Assembly: GCF_018143015.1 (NCBI RefSeq)
Contig: NC_054741.1
Span: forward strand, 61,563,197-61,627,196
Direction of reading: 5' to 3'
DNA length: 64,000 nt
Origin: Lytechinus variegatus
Taxonomy: Eukaryota; Echinodermata; Echinoidea; Temnopleuroida; Toxopneustidae
Shown: positions 23,801 to 43,277 of the stretch, one piece after another
Numbering within the stretch: position 1 is the stretch's first letter
Layout: each line of letters starts with the position of its first letter
Made by a program: the position numbers and the translations under genes
Notes under the pieces: generated by a model
What the model was told of the DNA's origin: nothing
What the model saw: the letters and a program-made list of their open reading frames with translations, nothing else
The model's database searches: none

Positions 23801-24139
23801 ATAGTTATGCAAGCTACGTTTCCATTCTTTAAATTTCATATATTGGTGACTACAAATAAATCTGCTAAATTCAATTATTTGACCAGAAATCTCTTTTATA
23901 GTAGAAAAATGTTTACAAGATGAAAACATTACATCTTTTGCATGTTTTATTCTGGAAAAAATTCAATTTGAGCAAATTATCATATGTTATGGAATAGGCT
24001 TCATCAACATGCTTGAAGAAATCAGGAGAAAAATGGGAAGTCACGCCCAATTTGTCAGAAAATAAGAAAAGGGCATATCAATTACCCTATAAACTAAATA
24101 TGAGCAAATTTGGAGACAGTACAATTAAGCCCAATGACA

Positions 24140-24242
24140 TTTTCAAAACTTAACCTTGGTTAAGATTTCAATGTTGACAACACCATTGCCATCAGTAAAA
24201 TGGCGCCTGTAATAGTCTCGCTTGCTATGCAAGTGAGACCAA
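24140..24242. mobile_element. Fragment of the DR1-bearing element (terminal part only)
   Basis: AAACTTAACCTTGGTTAAGA through ATGCAAGTGAGAC matches the GCC-rich end of the copies at 6610-7711 and 43332-44300. No DR1 unit is present. Confidence 0.7.
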
Positions 24243-24666
24243 AAAAAAAAGATATCAAAAACTTTTTCTTATGTATTTTTTTGAAGATCTTATATATTTT
24301 TACATTCTTTTTAGCTCGCTTTTTTTAGTATTTTTTCGATGGAAATCAATGGTGACACTATTCAGTCATAAATAACATGACTTCAATTGCTCTTACTTAC
24401 AAAGTCTGGCTACATCTTTTTGTGTTAGAGATTTATCGAGAAAAGTGTCAAGGGTGGGGGGGGGGGGGTAAAAAAATCCATTGCAAGTGCTCTGCAATCT
24501 AACAATAATGAATATAGTATGTTTCCTAAATAAATACTACTTATGTTGAAGAATTTCGAATTTCCAAAATAAAAAAATAAATAAGCATATGAATCCATCC
24601 CAAGACTAAAAGAAAACATGGCTTTTTGAGAAGCAATTTGAGATAACTGTTAAAAATACAATCACT

Positions 24667-27386
24667 CTATTTCCTTAACAGGAAAAACAGGGCTTGTTCC
24701 CCACCAGGACTCCTGATGTACACATGGGTCCCATCTATAGCACCGATGACCCCGGGAAAGCCGCAGTACTCATAGAATTGCTGCTGCGTTGTTTCAAATT
24801 CGTCTCTCGTTGATGGAAATCTCATGAATTCCCGTTTCCTTCTTGCAATAGCTTCTGAAACCTTCTTGATGACTCGGCTCACAGATGGCTGAGATATTGA
24901 TGCCTCATCACCATGCATAATTTGGAATGAACCTTCAATTAAACATAGAATAGTAGAAATCAAAGAGTCATTTTTTAAATATAGCATGTTTATTTGTTTC
25001 ATTCTTGTATGTAAATCAGAAAAGGCTGAAAATGTTCTATACACTGTTTCAAATAAAGATGTATTTGTTGATTTGTCAACAGAATTGAAATGTTTGGCAT
25101 GTATAATGTTAAAGGGCAGGTCAAGCAGAACAAAAAGTTGATTTGAATCAAAGAGAACAAGGCTAAAGTGACTGTGTCTCGCCCACTTATAAAAATAACC
25201 ATGAACATCGTGATTTGCGAGGGCAGGGAACAAAATTGTACCGAAACTTCATTGTGAAATGACTGGGATGGAATAACACTTGTCATTAAAGCCTTGCACG
25301 TAATCTATAATGCTGACCTGTAAATGACCTTTGACATTACCATGTGACCTCCGACTACAGCATAACATGCTGGTCCCCCAAGTCCATCTACCATCTAAGT
25401 TTAGTTGAAAAGAGACTTACGGTTGCAGAGTTATGTGTCATTAGGTTTGTGACGGACGACATTTGGATCCCTAAGTCTCGCCTTCACCTCTGGTGGGCGA
25501 GACAAAAATCAAACAATAATACTGGAAATTTTATCTGAATCAGAGGTAAAATAAGAAAGTATTCCTGCCAGGCACTAGAACCAAAAAAAATCCAGAAATA
25601 GAAACATTCTTAGATTTCCTATTTAAAGATAAATTCCAGTTTTGGTAACGATCTCAAAATGACTTTTCACAGAATCTAATATAATTACCACCCAAGTGTT
25701 TGTTTGTATGAATAAAAAATATATGCCAAAGGATTCTGGAAGAAATTGTGTAATTGCTGAGAAATAAGCAAAATAAGCACGGATTCGGTCACTTCCGTCG
25801 GGTCTTTATTTCAGCAAAAATTATACACTGTCCCACGTGTGCCTATCTGTGTTGGTGATCTTCAGTGTGAACGTTTTTCAGCGTAGATTTCAAGATTTCA
25901 CAAAGTTCAGTTTATGTAACTGTACCAGATCTAGATCCTTGATGACATAGTGACAATTAAGCCTGGTTTTACAGACTTTCTCATGAAATCAGTGTTTACT
26001 GCAACTACTGGTATTTCTCTTTGATACTACATAAATTTTTTAAACAGAAATAGGAAAACAGTTTAAAATGGCAATTAGTATTTACACAAAACAGGAATAT
26101 TCCTATTTAATAGGAAAAGTTGGCTCCTATGATAAATTTTTGACATTTTAAATTTAGCTGATTTTTGCGAAATATTCATATGCACAATAGAGTGCTGTAA
26201 GTTTCTTTTTTACATCTAATTTTCATTTAATTTTCAGAGTTAGGCTTCTTTGATTTTTGTTTTCTTTTTAATCAAATCAAATTTTGGTCAGAGTGGACTT
26301 GGCCTTCAAGAAAACAGATGTATGACTTTATAACCTTCAATAGTTTTTAATTATTAGCTATAATTTGATTTTCTGCTTATAGATATTAATATAAAACATC
26401 AAATAACTAGAACTATACACTTTCATATTTACTTACATGTAAGTACACACAAGTTTCTGTTTCAAATTTAGACGTATTTTCTACCATATCATACATCTGA
26501 GCAAATAACTATAGTAGATTAAGGAGGAAGATTCTGTTTGAAACTAGGAAAAAGACATGATAACATGCTTACTTATACATAATACTTACCTACGGCATAA
26601 AAACGCAGAGCAGTCATGACTTGTACCACAACAGGTAGCGGATTATTCCGATCGGTGTTCCTACTGAGATCTTCTTCAAGGATGTTGATTAGGTAGAGTG
26701 CTGTGTGTTTTGTAAATCTGTATCGCATCTTGAAATCACGATCGTCGTACAGTTCAAATGGATTCTTGTGATCTGTGAGTCCCCTCTCTGGCCTCATTTC
26801 CGCCTGTACAAGCAATAATTACACGAGAGAAAAAAAAATCAAATATGAAAGATGATTTAGCAATTGTCAGTGCAGCTAATCTTGCACAGTATCATGTCAA
26901 TGAATAATAATGACATCCAATGATAGATATACATGTAGCTGTCAAATTCCTCAACTTCCAGTTTGAAGAAAAATTAAAGTACACTGTAGTTAGAGTGACC
27001 ATTGATTTCTCAAGAAAGACTGTACCAAGATCAATATCATTTAGATTTAGGACAAGCTCCATCAACTTAACTTTATAAATCTAAGCTGAAATACTATCAA
27101 ACTGTAAATTGCCATGGGACTGTGAATTAATATTGCTAGAATACACGACATCTGGCTGGAATACAGTGCTTATTTTGTTAATCTCTCAGAAATTTGAAAT
27201 TTCTTCCAGAATTCTTTGGAAAATAATTTTCATTCATACATTACAAACAGGCACTTTGGTTGTCAATTTATTGGATTATGTACATACTCATTTTTAAATT
27301 GTTACAACTTGTTTTAAAAAAGAAAAACCTTAAGAACGTACCTCTCTGGCCCTGTCAAGCTGACGAAGGCGGTAGAAATTTGCCAT
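24667..27386 (-). pseudogene. HARBI1-type Harbinger transposase, truncated
   Basis: Three exons join in phase on the - strand. 27386-27342 encodes MANFYRLRQLDRARE. 26803-26590 encodes AEMRPERGLTDHKN through VMTALRFYAVG. 24932-24667 encodes SFQIMHGDEASISQPSVSRV and on to GVIGAIDGTHVYI. Donors GTACGT and GTAAGT and both acceptors are good. The LRFYAVGSFQ, ISQPSVSRV and GAIDGTHVYI motifs are diagnostic; the D in the last is the first catalytic Asp of the DDE triad. The frame then ends LFFLLRK-stop where the family has an RNRKG stretch. No exons for the second Asp and the Glu were found down to 22.6 kb. About half of the roughly 350-residue protein is missing, so it should be inactive. Confidence 0.8.
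26160..26309. mobile_element. Half copy of the 13974-14549 fold-back family
   Basis: The segment ending GAGTGGACTTGGCCT followed by TCAA matches the right arm of that element, including the TTCATTTAATTTTCAGAGTT and GGCTTCTTTGATTTTTG blocks. The left arm is absent. Confidence 0.65.
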
Positions 27387-27404
27387 ATTTTCAGTCCAAA
27401 ATGA

Positions 27405-28235
27405 AAGTAGCAGTGATTATGTTGATGGCAGGGAAAACGCTAGTGGATGCTGCCCCTGTCAGGGCCAAGATACAAAAGGTAACCAGCTTAGTCGTGACTC
27501 CTTCAGAAAAAAAGGAAAATGTCACAGCATTCATTACTAGTGATATGGTCTCCTTTAACCCTAACAAGACTTAGGGGGGGGGGGGGGGCTTACTCAAAAT
27601 TAGTATTTTAGAGGCATTATTTAGTAAATTATAGCCAACTCTTGATTTTATGCATAAATTAGCATAATTGATTAGCAATGGGATTTTTCACAGATTTTGA
27701 GCTTAGAGTCTTATAGATTATGCCATGGGTAACGCACACGCCAATTTTTGTTGTGATCGCATGATCGTCAACCAAGATCATATGGGGGGGCTTAATCAGC
27801 CCCACCCCCCTTGTCTTCCTAGGCGTCGAAATAGCCCAGTCTATTTAGGTTTAAAGTATGGATAAACATTGTTGAAATTAGACAAATTTGCTACTGACAG
27901 AATAGTATATAGAGTATAATAGAGTATATTCAACAAAACATGAGACTTTAATATTGGAGACAACTTTTGGTGAATTCTGTTTGAAGTTATCAATAAATAA
28001 CTTACTGCTTGAGGGGAAGTAGTCTTTTGCACAGCTGCTGTGTTGGAGACAACCTGCACTAGAACTGTAGAAGTGATTGCATATGTTGATGGCAGGGAAA
28101 ACGCTGGTGGATGCTGCCCCTGTCAGGGCCAAGATACAAAAGGTAACCAGCTTAGTTGTGACTCCTTAAGAAAAAAAAAGAGAAAAGGAAAATGTCACAG
28201 CAATCATGATTACTAGTGATATGGTCTCTTTAAAG
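27405..28235. repeat. Internal duplication at the transposase 5' end
   Basis: 27405-27557 and 28065-28235 are direct copies (shared TTGATGGCAGGGAAAACGCT and GTCAGGGCCAAGATACAAAA). Sequence after the second (GATGGATAAACATTGT) also resembles 27857. The first copy abuts transposase exon 1 and so duplicates its upstream region. The second copy lacks the ATG exon. Open frames here are incidental. Confidence 0.75.
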
Positions 28236-29039
28236 GATGGATAAACATTGTCAAAATTTGGAAAATTTGCTTCTGACAGAAATAGAGGTACAGGGTATTG
28301 CATCTTTTTCACGAGTACATTCAACAATACATGGGAGTTTTAGATGAAATAAAACTCTCCAGAACAAAGCAACAAATATACGTTTGCCGTACGCCATGCT
28401 CGATACCACCAAGCAGGCAGAACCTGTGTGGACTGGAGCAGTAACGTGAAACACAGAAATGCCAGCCCAACAAGAAGAATTTTTCATGGTATTGTGGTAC
28501 ACTAATGAGACATGAACTTTCTATCATCAATATCTTGATATTTGAATATAAAGCTTAAGTGATTCCTGTCTGACCTAAAGGTTTGCAATTTTAATTGCAA
28601 CAAGAGTTGAAATGGTGATTTTTTAAAAAATCTATCATCGAAAAAGTTACAAACTGCGTTTAATATCCACAAAGTTTCATCCATTACAATATTTCTAACA
28701 GTATTCAATCTTTGCTATTATTTTTGTACAAAAAATTCAAAATTTATTGCATTAAAAATGCAAAAAATACTTTCCATTGTGTACCTGATTAAAATACAAT
28801 ATATACACTATTTAATCATGTTAATCTCTGCAATATACCAGTACAATGTACAGTATTTCAAAGAATGAAATGAGCTAAAAATTTCTGGATTGATATCTTT
28901 AATTGTAGCATTCTGATATTTGTAAGATAATCTTATTTTGAATAAGAAAAAGGGTCTTTAACCAAAAATGAAGGATTTCGTACCAGAAAAAAATTTGACA
29001 AGCAAAAAAAAAAACTGCAAGTACAAAGGAGCGGCTCAT

Positions 29040-29040
<1 letters not shown>

Positions 29041-29071
<31 letters not shown>
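29041..29071 (+). repeat. 31-base poly(G) run
   Basis: Uninterrupted G31, the longest of many poly(G)/poly(C) runs in the window. It could form G-quadruplex structure and is a likely site of sequencing length error. Confidence 0.95.
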
Positions 29072-29072
<1 letters not shown>

Positions 29073-29129
29073 AACGTCCCTTTCATGGGTTGCAACTCTC
29101 CAGGGACATCCCCCCCTAGGAACACTAAT

Positions 29130-29360
29130 ACCTAGATTTTGATCCAGATCTGCACTAGAATCTAGCCTAAGATCTACGTGTAGGCCTAACCTTAGATAGT
29201 ACTCTAGATCTAAATTGGATCTAAAGTTGGATAAAAGTTATCTAAGTTAGATCTAAAGTTAGTAGATCTATAAATGTTAGATCTTGTCTAACTGGCTCTA
29301 ACTGTTGTGTTGTTAATACAGTTGACAATCTTCCTGATTAAGAAGTCTAGATCTAGATAA
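29130..29360. repeat. AGATCTA-rich degenerate repeat
   Basis: Dense irregular copies of AGATCTA/TAGATCT and related TCTAGATC motifs. There are no coding frames. Confidence 0.7.
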
Positions 29361-29410
29361 GATGTGTCACAGGGGAATATAACCGAGGACACTCAAACAT
29401 ATTGCGAGGT

Positions 29411-29569
29411 TATACTCAGAGGCCACGGAACGGTTTTCAAAGTGGGGGGGCTGATCATGCTAAAAATCACAATCGTATGGTCATTTTTGCGTTTTTGTAC
29501 ACGGTTTCGGAAAAAAAGTGGGGGGTCTGAAGCCCTCCCAGCCCCCCCCCCGGTTCCGCGGCCCCTGGC
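29411..29569. mobile_element. Short inverted-repeat element with GC-rich ends
   Basis: The ends CAGAGGCCACGGAACGG and CCGGTTCCGCGGCCCCTGG are imperfect inverted repeats, with G/C homopolymers inside. Confidence 0.6.
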
Positions 29570-29649
29570 CCTGATACTAACCTCATGAGGTTAGTTATAA
29601 ATACTAACCTCGGTCCTCCCACCATGAACCGCATTTCAGTGGATTTCTA

Positions 29650-29848
29650 ACGCAGAGATGCCAAGTTCAAAGACGAGCTATGCGTGAGATTTTCTGTGAA
29701 TCTGAGTGAGATCACAGACATTGTGTACAATGTCTATGGGGATAGGCTGTGATAGTTGCGTGAGACAGAGATTTGAGGGGATGAACAAGAGTCCAAAATG
29801 CTTGAGTCTCACGCATAATGCGTGAGACTTGGTAGCTCTGCTAACGTC
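29650..29848. mobile_element. MITE with a perfect hairpin arm
   Basis: The ends GCAGAGATGCCAAGT and ACTTGGTAGCTCTGC are inverted repeats. Near the right end, 29805-29829 is a perfect palindrome (AGTCTCACGCAT, a central A, then its complement). Confidence 0.65.
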
Positions 29849-30077
29849 AGTGGGTCATGCGTGCTTGGATCCCACTTCTCCTGAGTCCTGGTGTTCACAA
29901 CACACAACTTATTTATAACTCGTTACATGGCTTGATTTTTCTGTGCGCGGTGGCATGTATGAACCCTGGCTTGGGTGACCGAATACAAGGTTTTAATAAC
30001 CTTGTCGTCCTTGCAGTTGCATTGCACACAAGTGATGTGAATCATGTGCGATCTTCGCATAATTGGTTACCTGGCTA

Positions 30078-30358
30078 GGGGCAGATCCAAGATTTTCAAA
30101 ATTTGTTGACAAATTAAGCAAAAAAAAAATTTCAACCACAAATTAAGGATATTTCAAAATTTGACAAGAAAAAACTTAGTCTAGCCCTAGCCCTCCTCTG
30201 GATAAAGATCTATTCTAGCGAATCTAGGGCAGATCTAATCTAGTTCAATTTCAAAACAAAAAAGAGGGGGCACACCTCTACTTTAATGGCATTATTACAT
30301 AACAAATTTTAATTTTGCCTCTCAATAAATGTGCCCCCCCCCCTCCTGGATCCGCCAG
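30078..30358. mobile_element. GGCGGATCCAGG-ended element, small copy
   Basis: The ends GGGGCAGATCCAAGA and CCTGGATCCGCCAGTG match the termini of the elements at 52973-53898 and 55143-56978. The inner end is a poly(C) tract. It lies inside the Harbinger element. Confidence 0.6.
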
Positions 30359-30762
30359 TGCTTAGCCTAAAACTTTGCTAAGCCGGCCGGGGCCAAGGTT
30401 AGGCTGGCCGACCCCCCCCCCCCCTATCCGAAATCTTCCAACACACACGTAAACGTTCAAATGGGACTGTAGGCGAACTGTTCGTGCGATAAATACAAAC
30501 ATTCAATAGCGGGAAACATCATCTTGTTTAATCATCGTTTATACTGCATTTGAAAGTAGAATAATAATTTGTAATACAGAATCTCACTCCTTAATAAAGA
30601 GGCAACAAAATACTTACGTTTTCGGCGAAAATTACCAAAAACTGGTTCAGTGAAATATACATATAACCCGAAACTAAATCGGGCTCTGTTCTGTCTCCGA
30701 TGACTTTTGAGCGGGAAAAAGAGTGAAAAAAATTGCAGACGATTAGGCAACTACGCATGCGC

Positions 30763-30975
30763 ACGAAATTTAGTCCATGGACTAAATTTTTTAAACCACC
30801 CATGAGAGCTGACTAAAATTGATGACGTAAAACGACGCGTTTAGACCACGGACTAACTAAACCCCCGACTAAATCACCTTTGAGAATACCAAAATTTAGT
30901 CCATGGACTAAATCGGAGGTTTAAACCACCGATTTAGTCCATGGACTAACTAAACCTCCTTTGAGAATACCGGCC
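30763..30975. repeat. Right terminal and subterminal repeats of the Harbinger element
   Basis: The outer terminal repeat ends at 30975. An inner second terminus (CACCTTTGAGAATACC) lies at about 30879-30894. TTTAGTCCATGGACTAAAT palindromes occur at about 30769, 30895 and 30934. Confidence 0.75.
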
Positions 30976-33900
30976 AAAAAGAACAATGATCACTGTTTGA
31001 TGCACAGGTTTTATCGTTTTTTTCCTCCAACATGAACACTAACGAGGACCCTCTATCGCATGCCACTTCAATGCCAATGAGTTACAACTTGGTAGTGCGC
31101 AGTAGCTACCTGCTCTCATGCATGGTGGATGGTGATCATGGATATCTTTCAGTACTGACCGCACAGAAACGTTAGCGCCAGCAGCGGTGCCTAATGTTAC
31201 AACAATGCATTACTTTCACATTTAAAAAAATATTTTGATTTCACATCCGAAAGATGTGACTGGGCTTACTGTTGGGCTAATGTTTCTGTGCGGCCAGTGC
31301 AGAGTCCAGAATTGCATTTCATTGAAAAACTCAGCTACTGGTATTGCTTTTTCACTCGGATATGATACGGTATACCTCTCATTCTGTCAGAAGCAAATTT
31401 ACATGTATCAACCTATGCCAAAGGTAATTCACCCCTTTAATCAAATTAATATCATTCACTTTTGTCAATTGCTTTCTTGAATCCATAACATTCAATACCA
31501 CACATCATATGTACTCAAAACAAGGCTTGTACTAAATAAATGAGACATGAAAATTTCTTCTTGCAAATTCAAACCATTCTGATTTTAATTTTAGCCCACA
31601 ATTTAAGTGTCATCTGTGATAAAACATACATTTACAATGCACTTCTGTAATCATCACAAAATTGTTATTACAAATGTATTTGAAAAGAAACAGAAAAAGA
31701 AAATGATCAGAATTTGTATTACAATTCCATTTTCTCCTAGTTATTCAGAGATACCAACCAAATAAACATAATTGCAGTATTTTGGAAGCAAAATGGGGGG
31801 GGGGGGTTTGGTGGGAACCGGTGGTAAAACACCTTTCCCGCAACTGACATAATCATGCTCTTGGGTAAAGATATTTGCCAACCCTCTTTTGCATGCAAAA
31901 TGCACCAAAAAAATCTAACAGAGTGTGCTGGATTTGTTACCAGCACAAGCAATGCTTATGTACACATAACACAAAGATATCACACAGAGATATGTGATGC
32001 AGCATACCAATTGCAGATGAGCTAAATTACTGGGTATTAATTATAGCACTTTTGAATGCAGCAGAATTCAAGGTATCCCCAAATTTCTTGTGCACAGTAC
32101 AGGATGTCATGTAACCTGCAACTGTGTATATTTAATTCTACAGTTTAGCCATATAAAGCAAGATAACTTTTACATTTTATGAAAAATGTGTATTACAGTG
32201 GATTCAATGGTAGTTCATGGTTTTAAGTATCTATAAACATTTCTATTATGTCATGGCCATAATCCCAAGTCTGTGCTAAAACTGGGACGCTGAAATTGTA
32301 AAAAACATGCTTACATCGTACATTAATGTTTTACCATGCTTCAATGGCGGGAAGTGAGCTGATGGATCAAAGCTCTATGGTTTTAGATTTGTTATATTTG
32401 GCTTTCCATACTTCATCCATGGGGCTATCCAAGCATTAAGAACAAAGTTTAATCAAACCCAAGTTCAGAGTACAAGCTCCACTGTTGACAAAAACAAGAC
32501 ACAACACTTGATTGGAATCTCTGAAAAAAAAATCATTCTTTTACTTCATGATTTCAAATTTCCTATGAATTGAATTTGCAATAGGACTCAGAAGTGTTTC
32601 CATAATACAGCAAAGCTCCATATACCGTATCGAGACCTAACTCAATTGAAAATGAACTACATGTAAACAGTTGAAGATATATGGATGGTTGACCAAGATG
32701 GATGGATGGAGCAGAGTAAAAACAGCTCGAGAATCTGTTTCAAATAGTTGACTAATGGGTACAAGGGCTGAGAAGGAATTTTTACTACACAATGTTACCC
32801 TCATCTCACGGATGCAACAGAGTTTCATTCATTTCGAACAATGATGGTACAATAAAGCTCATATATGGTCTGTACACAAAACTCAGATTCACTTGGAGGA
32901 AATTTAATATACATCACTTGACTTAAAATCACATATTTGAGTCAAAAAGGCCTTTTGTTTGGCAACCTTGCACATGTTCTGCAGTGATTTGATTGGAGAA
33001 TCTCACAACTAGCCCTTGCCAGTTTCGTACATGTTCATGTGGCCGCAGAATCCCATCTTGCTCTTTCACATACAGACACATTTCCTTGCAGTCCGGAAAT
33101 AGATGGAAGAATTTTCACACCCAACTTTTTATTTCCCCATTTATAAAACATAATACGACAAAGTGCTTCCCTGGATAAAATGAATATGGGATTAAGGGGA
33201 ATGCTACACAAGTCACGAATTGTGAATGGCACCTGCGATTCCAGTTGCTTTGAATATACCCGGGGGGTTCAGAGCAACAGCTATTCAAAGAGATAACATA
33301 GTAAATTTCACTAATGTGTTAGCGCTTAAAAGTCATACTATTTGTGAAACAACCCCCCTGAACTTCATTCCTCATGAATAAGCAGCCAGGGTTAACACAG
33401 ATTGAATAAGTAAATAGCACATAAATTGATACTGGTATACATATCTCACCCCTCAAATCAAATAATGAACACCATGGACCAATAGTAAATAAATGACAAA
33501 ATTTAGGATACTGAAGTTGCTTGAAGCTATTATACATGGATGATGTAAATGACTAAATCAAAGAAGGCAGATTAACTGTTAAGAAATTAAAAATTCATTA
33601 CTCTTCACTTCTGCAATATAAAATAGATTACTGCTTGAATGATATTCATTAAGAAATAAAAAAGGTCAATCAAAATACATTGAAAATGGGGAAATTTTGT
33701 CCTTCATTTCTTATAACTGACATGACAGAGAGCTGGTCAATAAAACCCAATTAACAATCCCGATAGCCAAGACTAACTGCCCATGAATTTGTCCAGACGA
33801 CACCTCCCCTCATCTTTTTTAAACAGTGGAATAACTTGCATATGACTTCTACATGTACATCTAAAGTTCTTCAAAAAATAATACAAACACAAAAGGAAAA

Positions 33901-34862
33901 TGGTGGAATACTTCATTTACTTCTAAGAAAATAAATATTGTATAAGATTAAGAATTGAGGTTTCACAATAATGAACCTCTCAATTCTTAGGAAACGAGCA
34001 TATTTGGTTTCATAAAAAAAAGAATGCAGACAAAATGTTGATGCACAATCCAAAGACTACACAGATCCATATACATCTATTTTACAAAGTTGAATATCAT
34101 ACAAAAAATGTAGGAGTCAAATTAGGATGATTTTTTCCCACACATCCAGAGCTACATGCTTGATTGAAAGAAGTTTGCAGGAGTCTCTCTTCTGTTTGTC
34201 ACATTAGTGTGAATAAATTTTGATACCAAAATATTAAATCAGAGTTATTTATTTACAATTTCCTTCCATGCATGTTTATAACAAAAAGGAATACTAATAA
34301 AATGTACATGTTCTTTCAGTCACATTCCTTATAATACAAAGCAATCATGACAGCGATGAAATTGAAACTCTGAGGTAAACATAGTTTACAATCAATATAA
34401 TATGTATAAAAGCAGGTACTACAAATAGGCGGCAGGAGGGAAAAAATATGAAAAATTGAGAAATTTTATATCAGACATTATCATTAAGGTGTATAAATAA
34501 ACGGAATCGATTCTAATGCCTGATAAAATTCTGCAGGACAAATAATTGAGCTATGCCCTTCCCCACCGACATTGTACTTTATTAATAATAAACATAGGGC
34601 GAATAAGTTGAAGTTCATCCCTTGCTGTAACATGGGATTATCTTTCAATTTATATAGTGATCTTGTTAAGTCAATTCTGGGATAGGACCATTTTTTTCCA
34701 AACCGATGATACCATCAGGTTTATTAAAAAATATACTTTCATAATGGAATTCATGTTTTCTGACAAAATAACATCCCTTCACGGATAAAGACAACACACA
34801 AAATCGGTCTTGCATTTATAAACTAGGTAAACAAATATCTTGTAAAATGAAATAGGAGGAGT
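30976..34862. other. Quiet AT-rich stretch on the RAN 3' side
   Basis: No recognisable gene or complete transposon. The part nearest 34862 is probably the RAN 3' untranslated region on the - strand; the first - strand AATAAA is at 34583-34578. A G run occurs at about 31796-31806. Short open frames have no coding features. Confidence 0.5.
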
Positions 34863-42096
<7,234 letters not shown>

Positions 42097-43277
42097 TTTT
42101 CTGTCTGACACTGGTTGCTGGCGTTGTGATAAAACCTGTAGGATCTGTAAATATAATGAAAAGTACTATAAACCTTAGGAACTAGGGCCGAGTCAAAACG
42201 TTTAAACACTGTTCAAACGCCTGTTAAAAGCTTTAACGTTAACCTATTTTGACAACCGTTTAACCTGTATAGATCTCACATTAGGGCCCAGGGGGGAAAA
42301 AAAACCTTCCTGAAAATTTGCTGAAATTTCACATCTTACATCTTTACATGTACATTCAGGAAAAGGTTATCTATTTTCCAAATTTACTTATCGTTTTGAT
42401 ACAGTTGGAAACTATCAAGAAATGAATATTGACCTCTTCTTGACACTGAAAGATCGTTTTATGTTACACTCTGTAAATATTCTAGTCCAATATTTAGACT
42501 TTCATGGTGTTGACAGAGTGTATAACAATAAAAAACAATCAAATGATCATTTTCACCACTGAAGTCTGTGTGTGGGACTACAATATTGACTGAGTGTAAC
42601 ATAGGGACAGTGATTTTCCATTTCAAACAATTGCCTTTTCCGTTTCAGAAAATTTTTAATTCCGTTTCGGCACGACAGAAAATGGAAATTCCGTTTCCCC
42701 CATAGACTTTGTGTACATAGAAAATTAACGATTCAGTTTACCCATTCAGTAGCAATAACACAAAGTTATTTTTTTAGATTTTTTTACCCCTGGGCTCGCC
42801 CTCATAACTTTAAATCGATACAGATTAAACATTTGTCAAAATAGGTAAATATTTGACGGTCATTCGAACAGTGTTTAAATATTTTGACTCTGTCCTAATT
42901 CTTATAAGAAATGTAAGAAATTTTCAAAATATAGAAATGAATTTGATACCATTTTTGAAGATTACATTTGAACAAAATGGCACAAAGAGGACCCCCCCCC
43001 AAAAAAAAAAATCAGCAGCTTGAGCTTTGGAGCTCTATCTAATTATCCAGAGTAAATCATACATCATTCATAATTTTTTTACATTGCTTCAAATGCTGAT
43101 TCTTTCATTCTTGATATCAGAATGATTTCTCCTTAAGTCAAATTGTAAAACAAGATGTTCACACAAATTAATTAACGAAAATGCATCCATGACCCATGTG
43201 TTGCCGCATGTCTTTATTCAACCTGACCTTGAGAGAAAATGGAAAGGTGCATAAACATGAAAATTTGCCCTTTTTAA

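Larger units (their letters stand above)
19017..30975. mobile_element. Harbinger DNA transposon, about 12 kb, decayed
   Basis: The ends are inverted repeats whose first 30 bases are identical: they begin GGCCGGTATTCTCAAAGG and continue GAGGTTTAGTTAG. Subterminal TTTAGTCCATGGACTAAA palindromes occur on both sides. A HARBI1-type transposase (-, 27386-24667) and the tail of an accessory protein gene (+, ending 22571) lie inside, the usual two-gene content of Harbinger/PIF elements. The expected 3 bp target duplication is not evident (flanks ATT and AAA). Later insertions and tandem duplications enlarge it. It sits in the gap between BUD23 and RAN. Confidence 0.8.
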
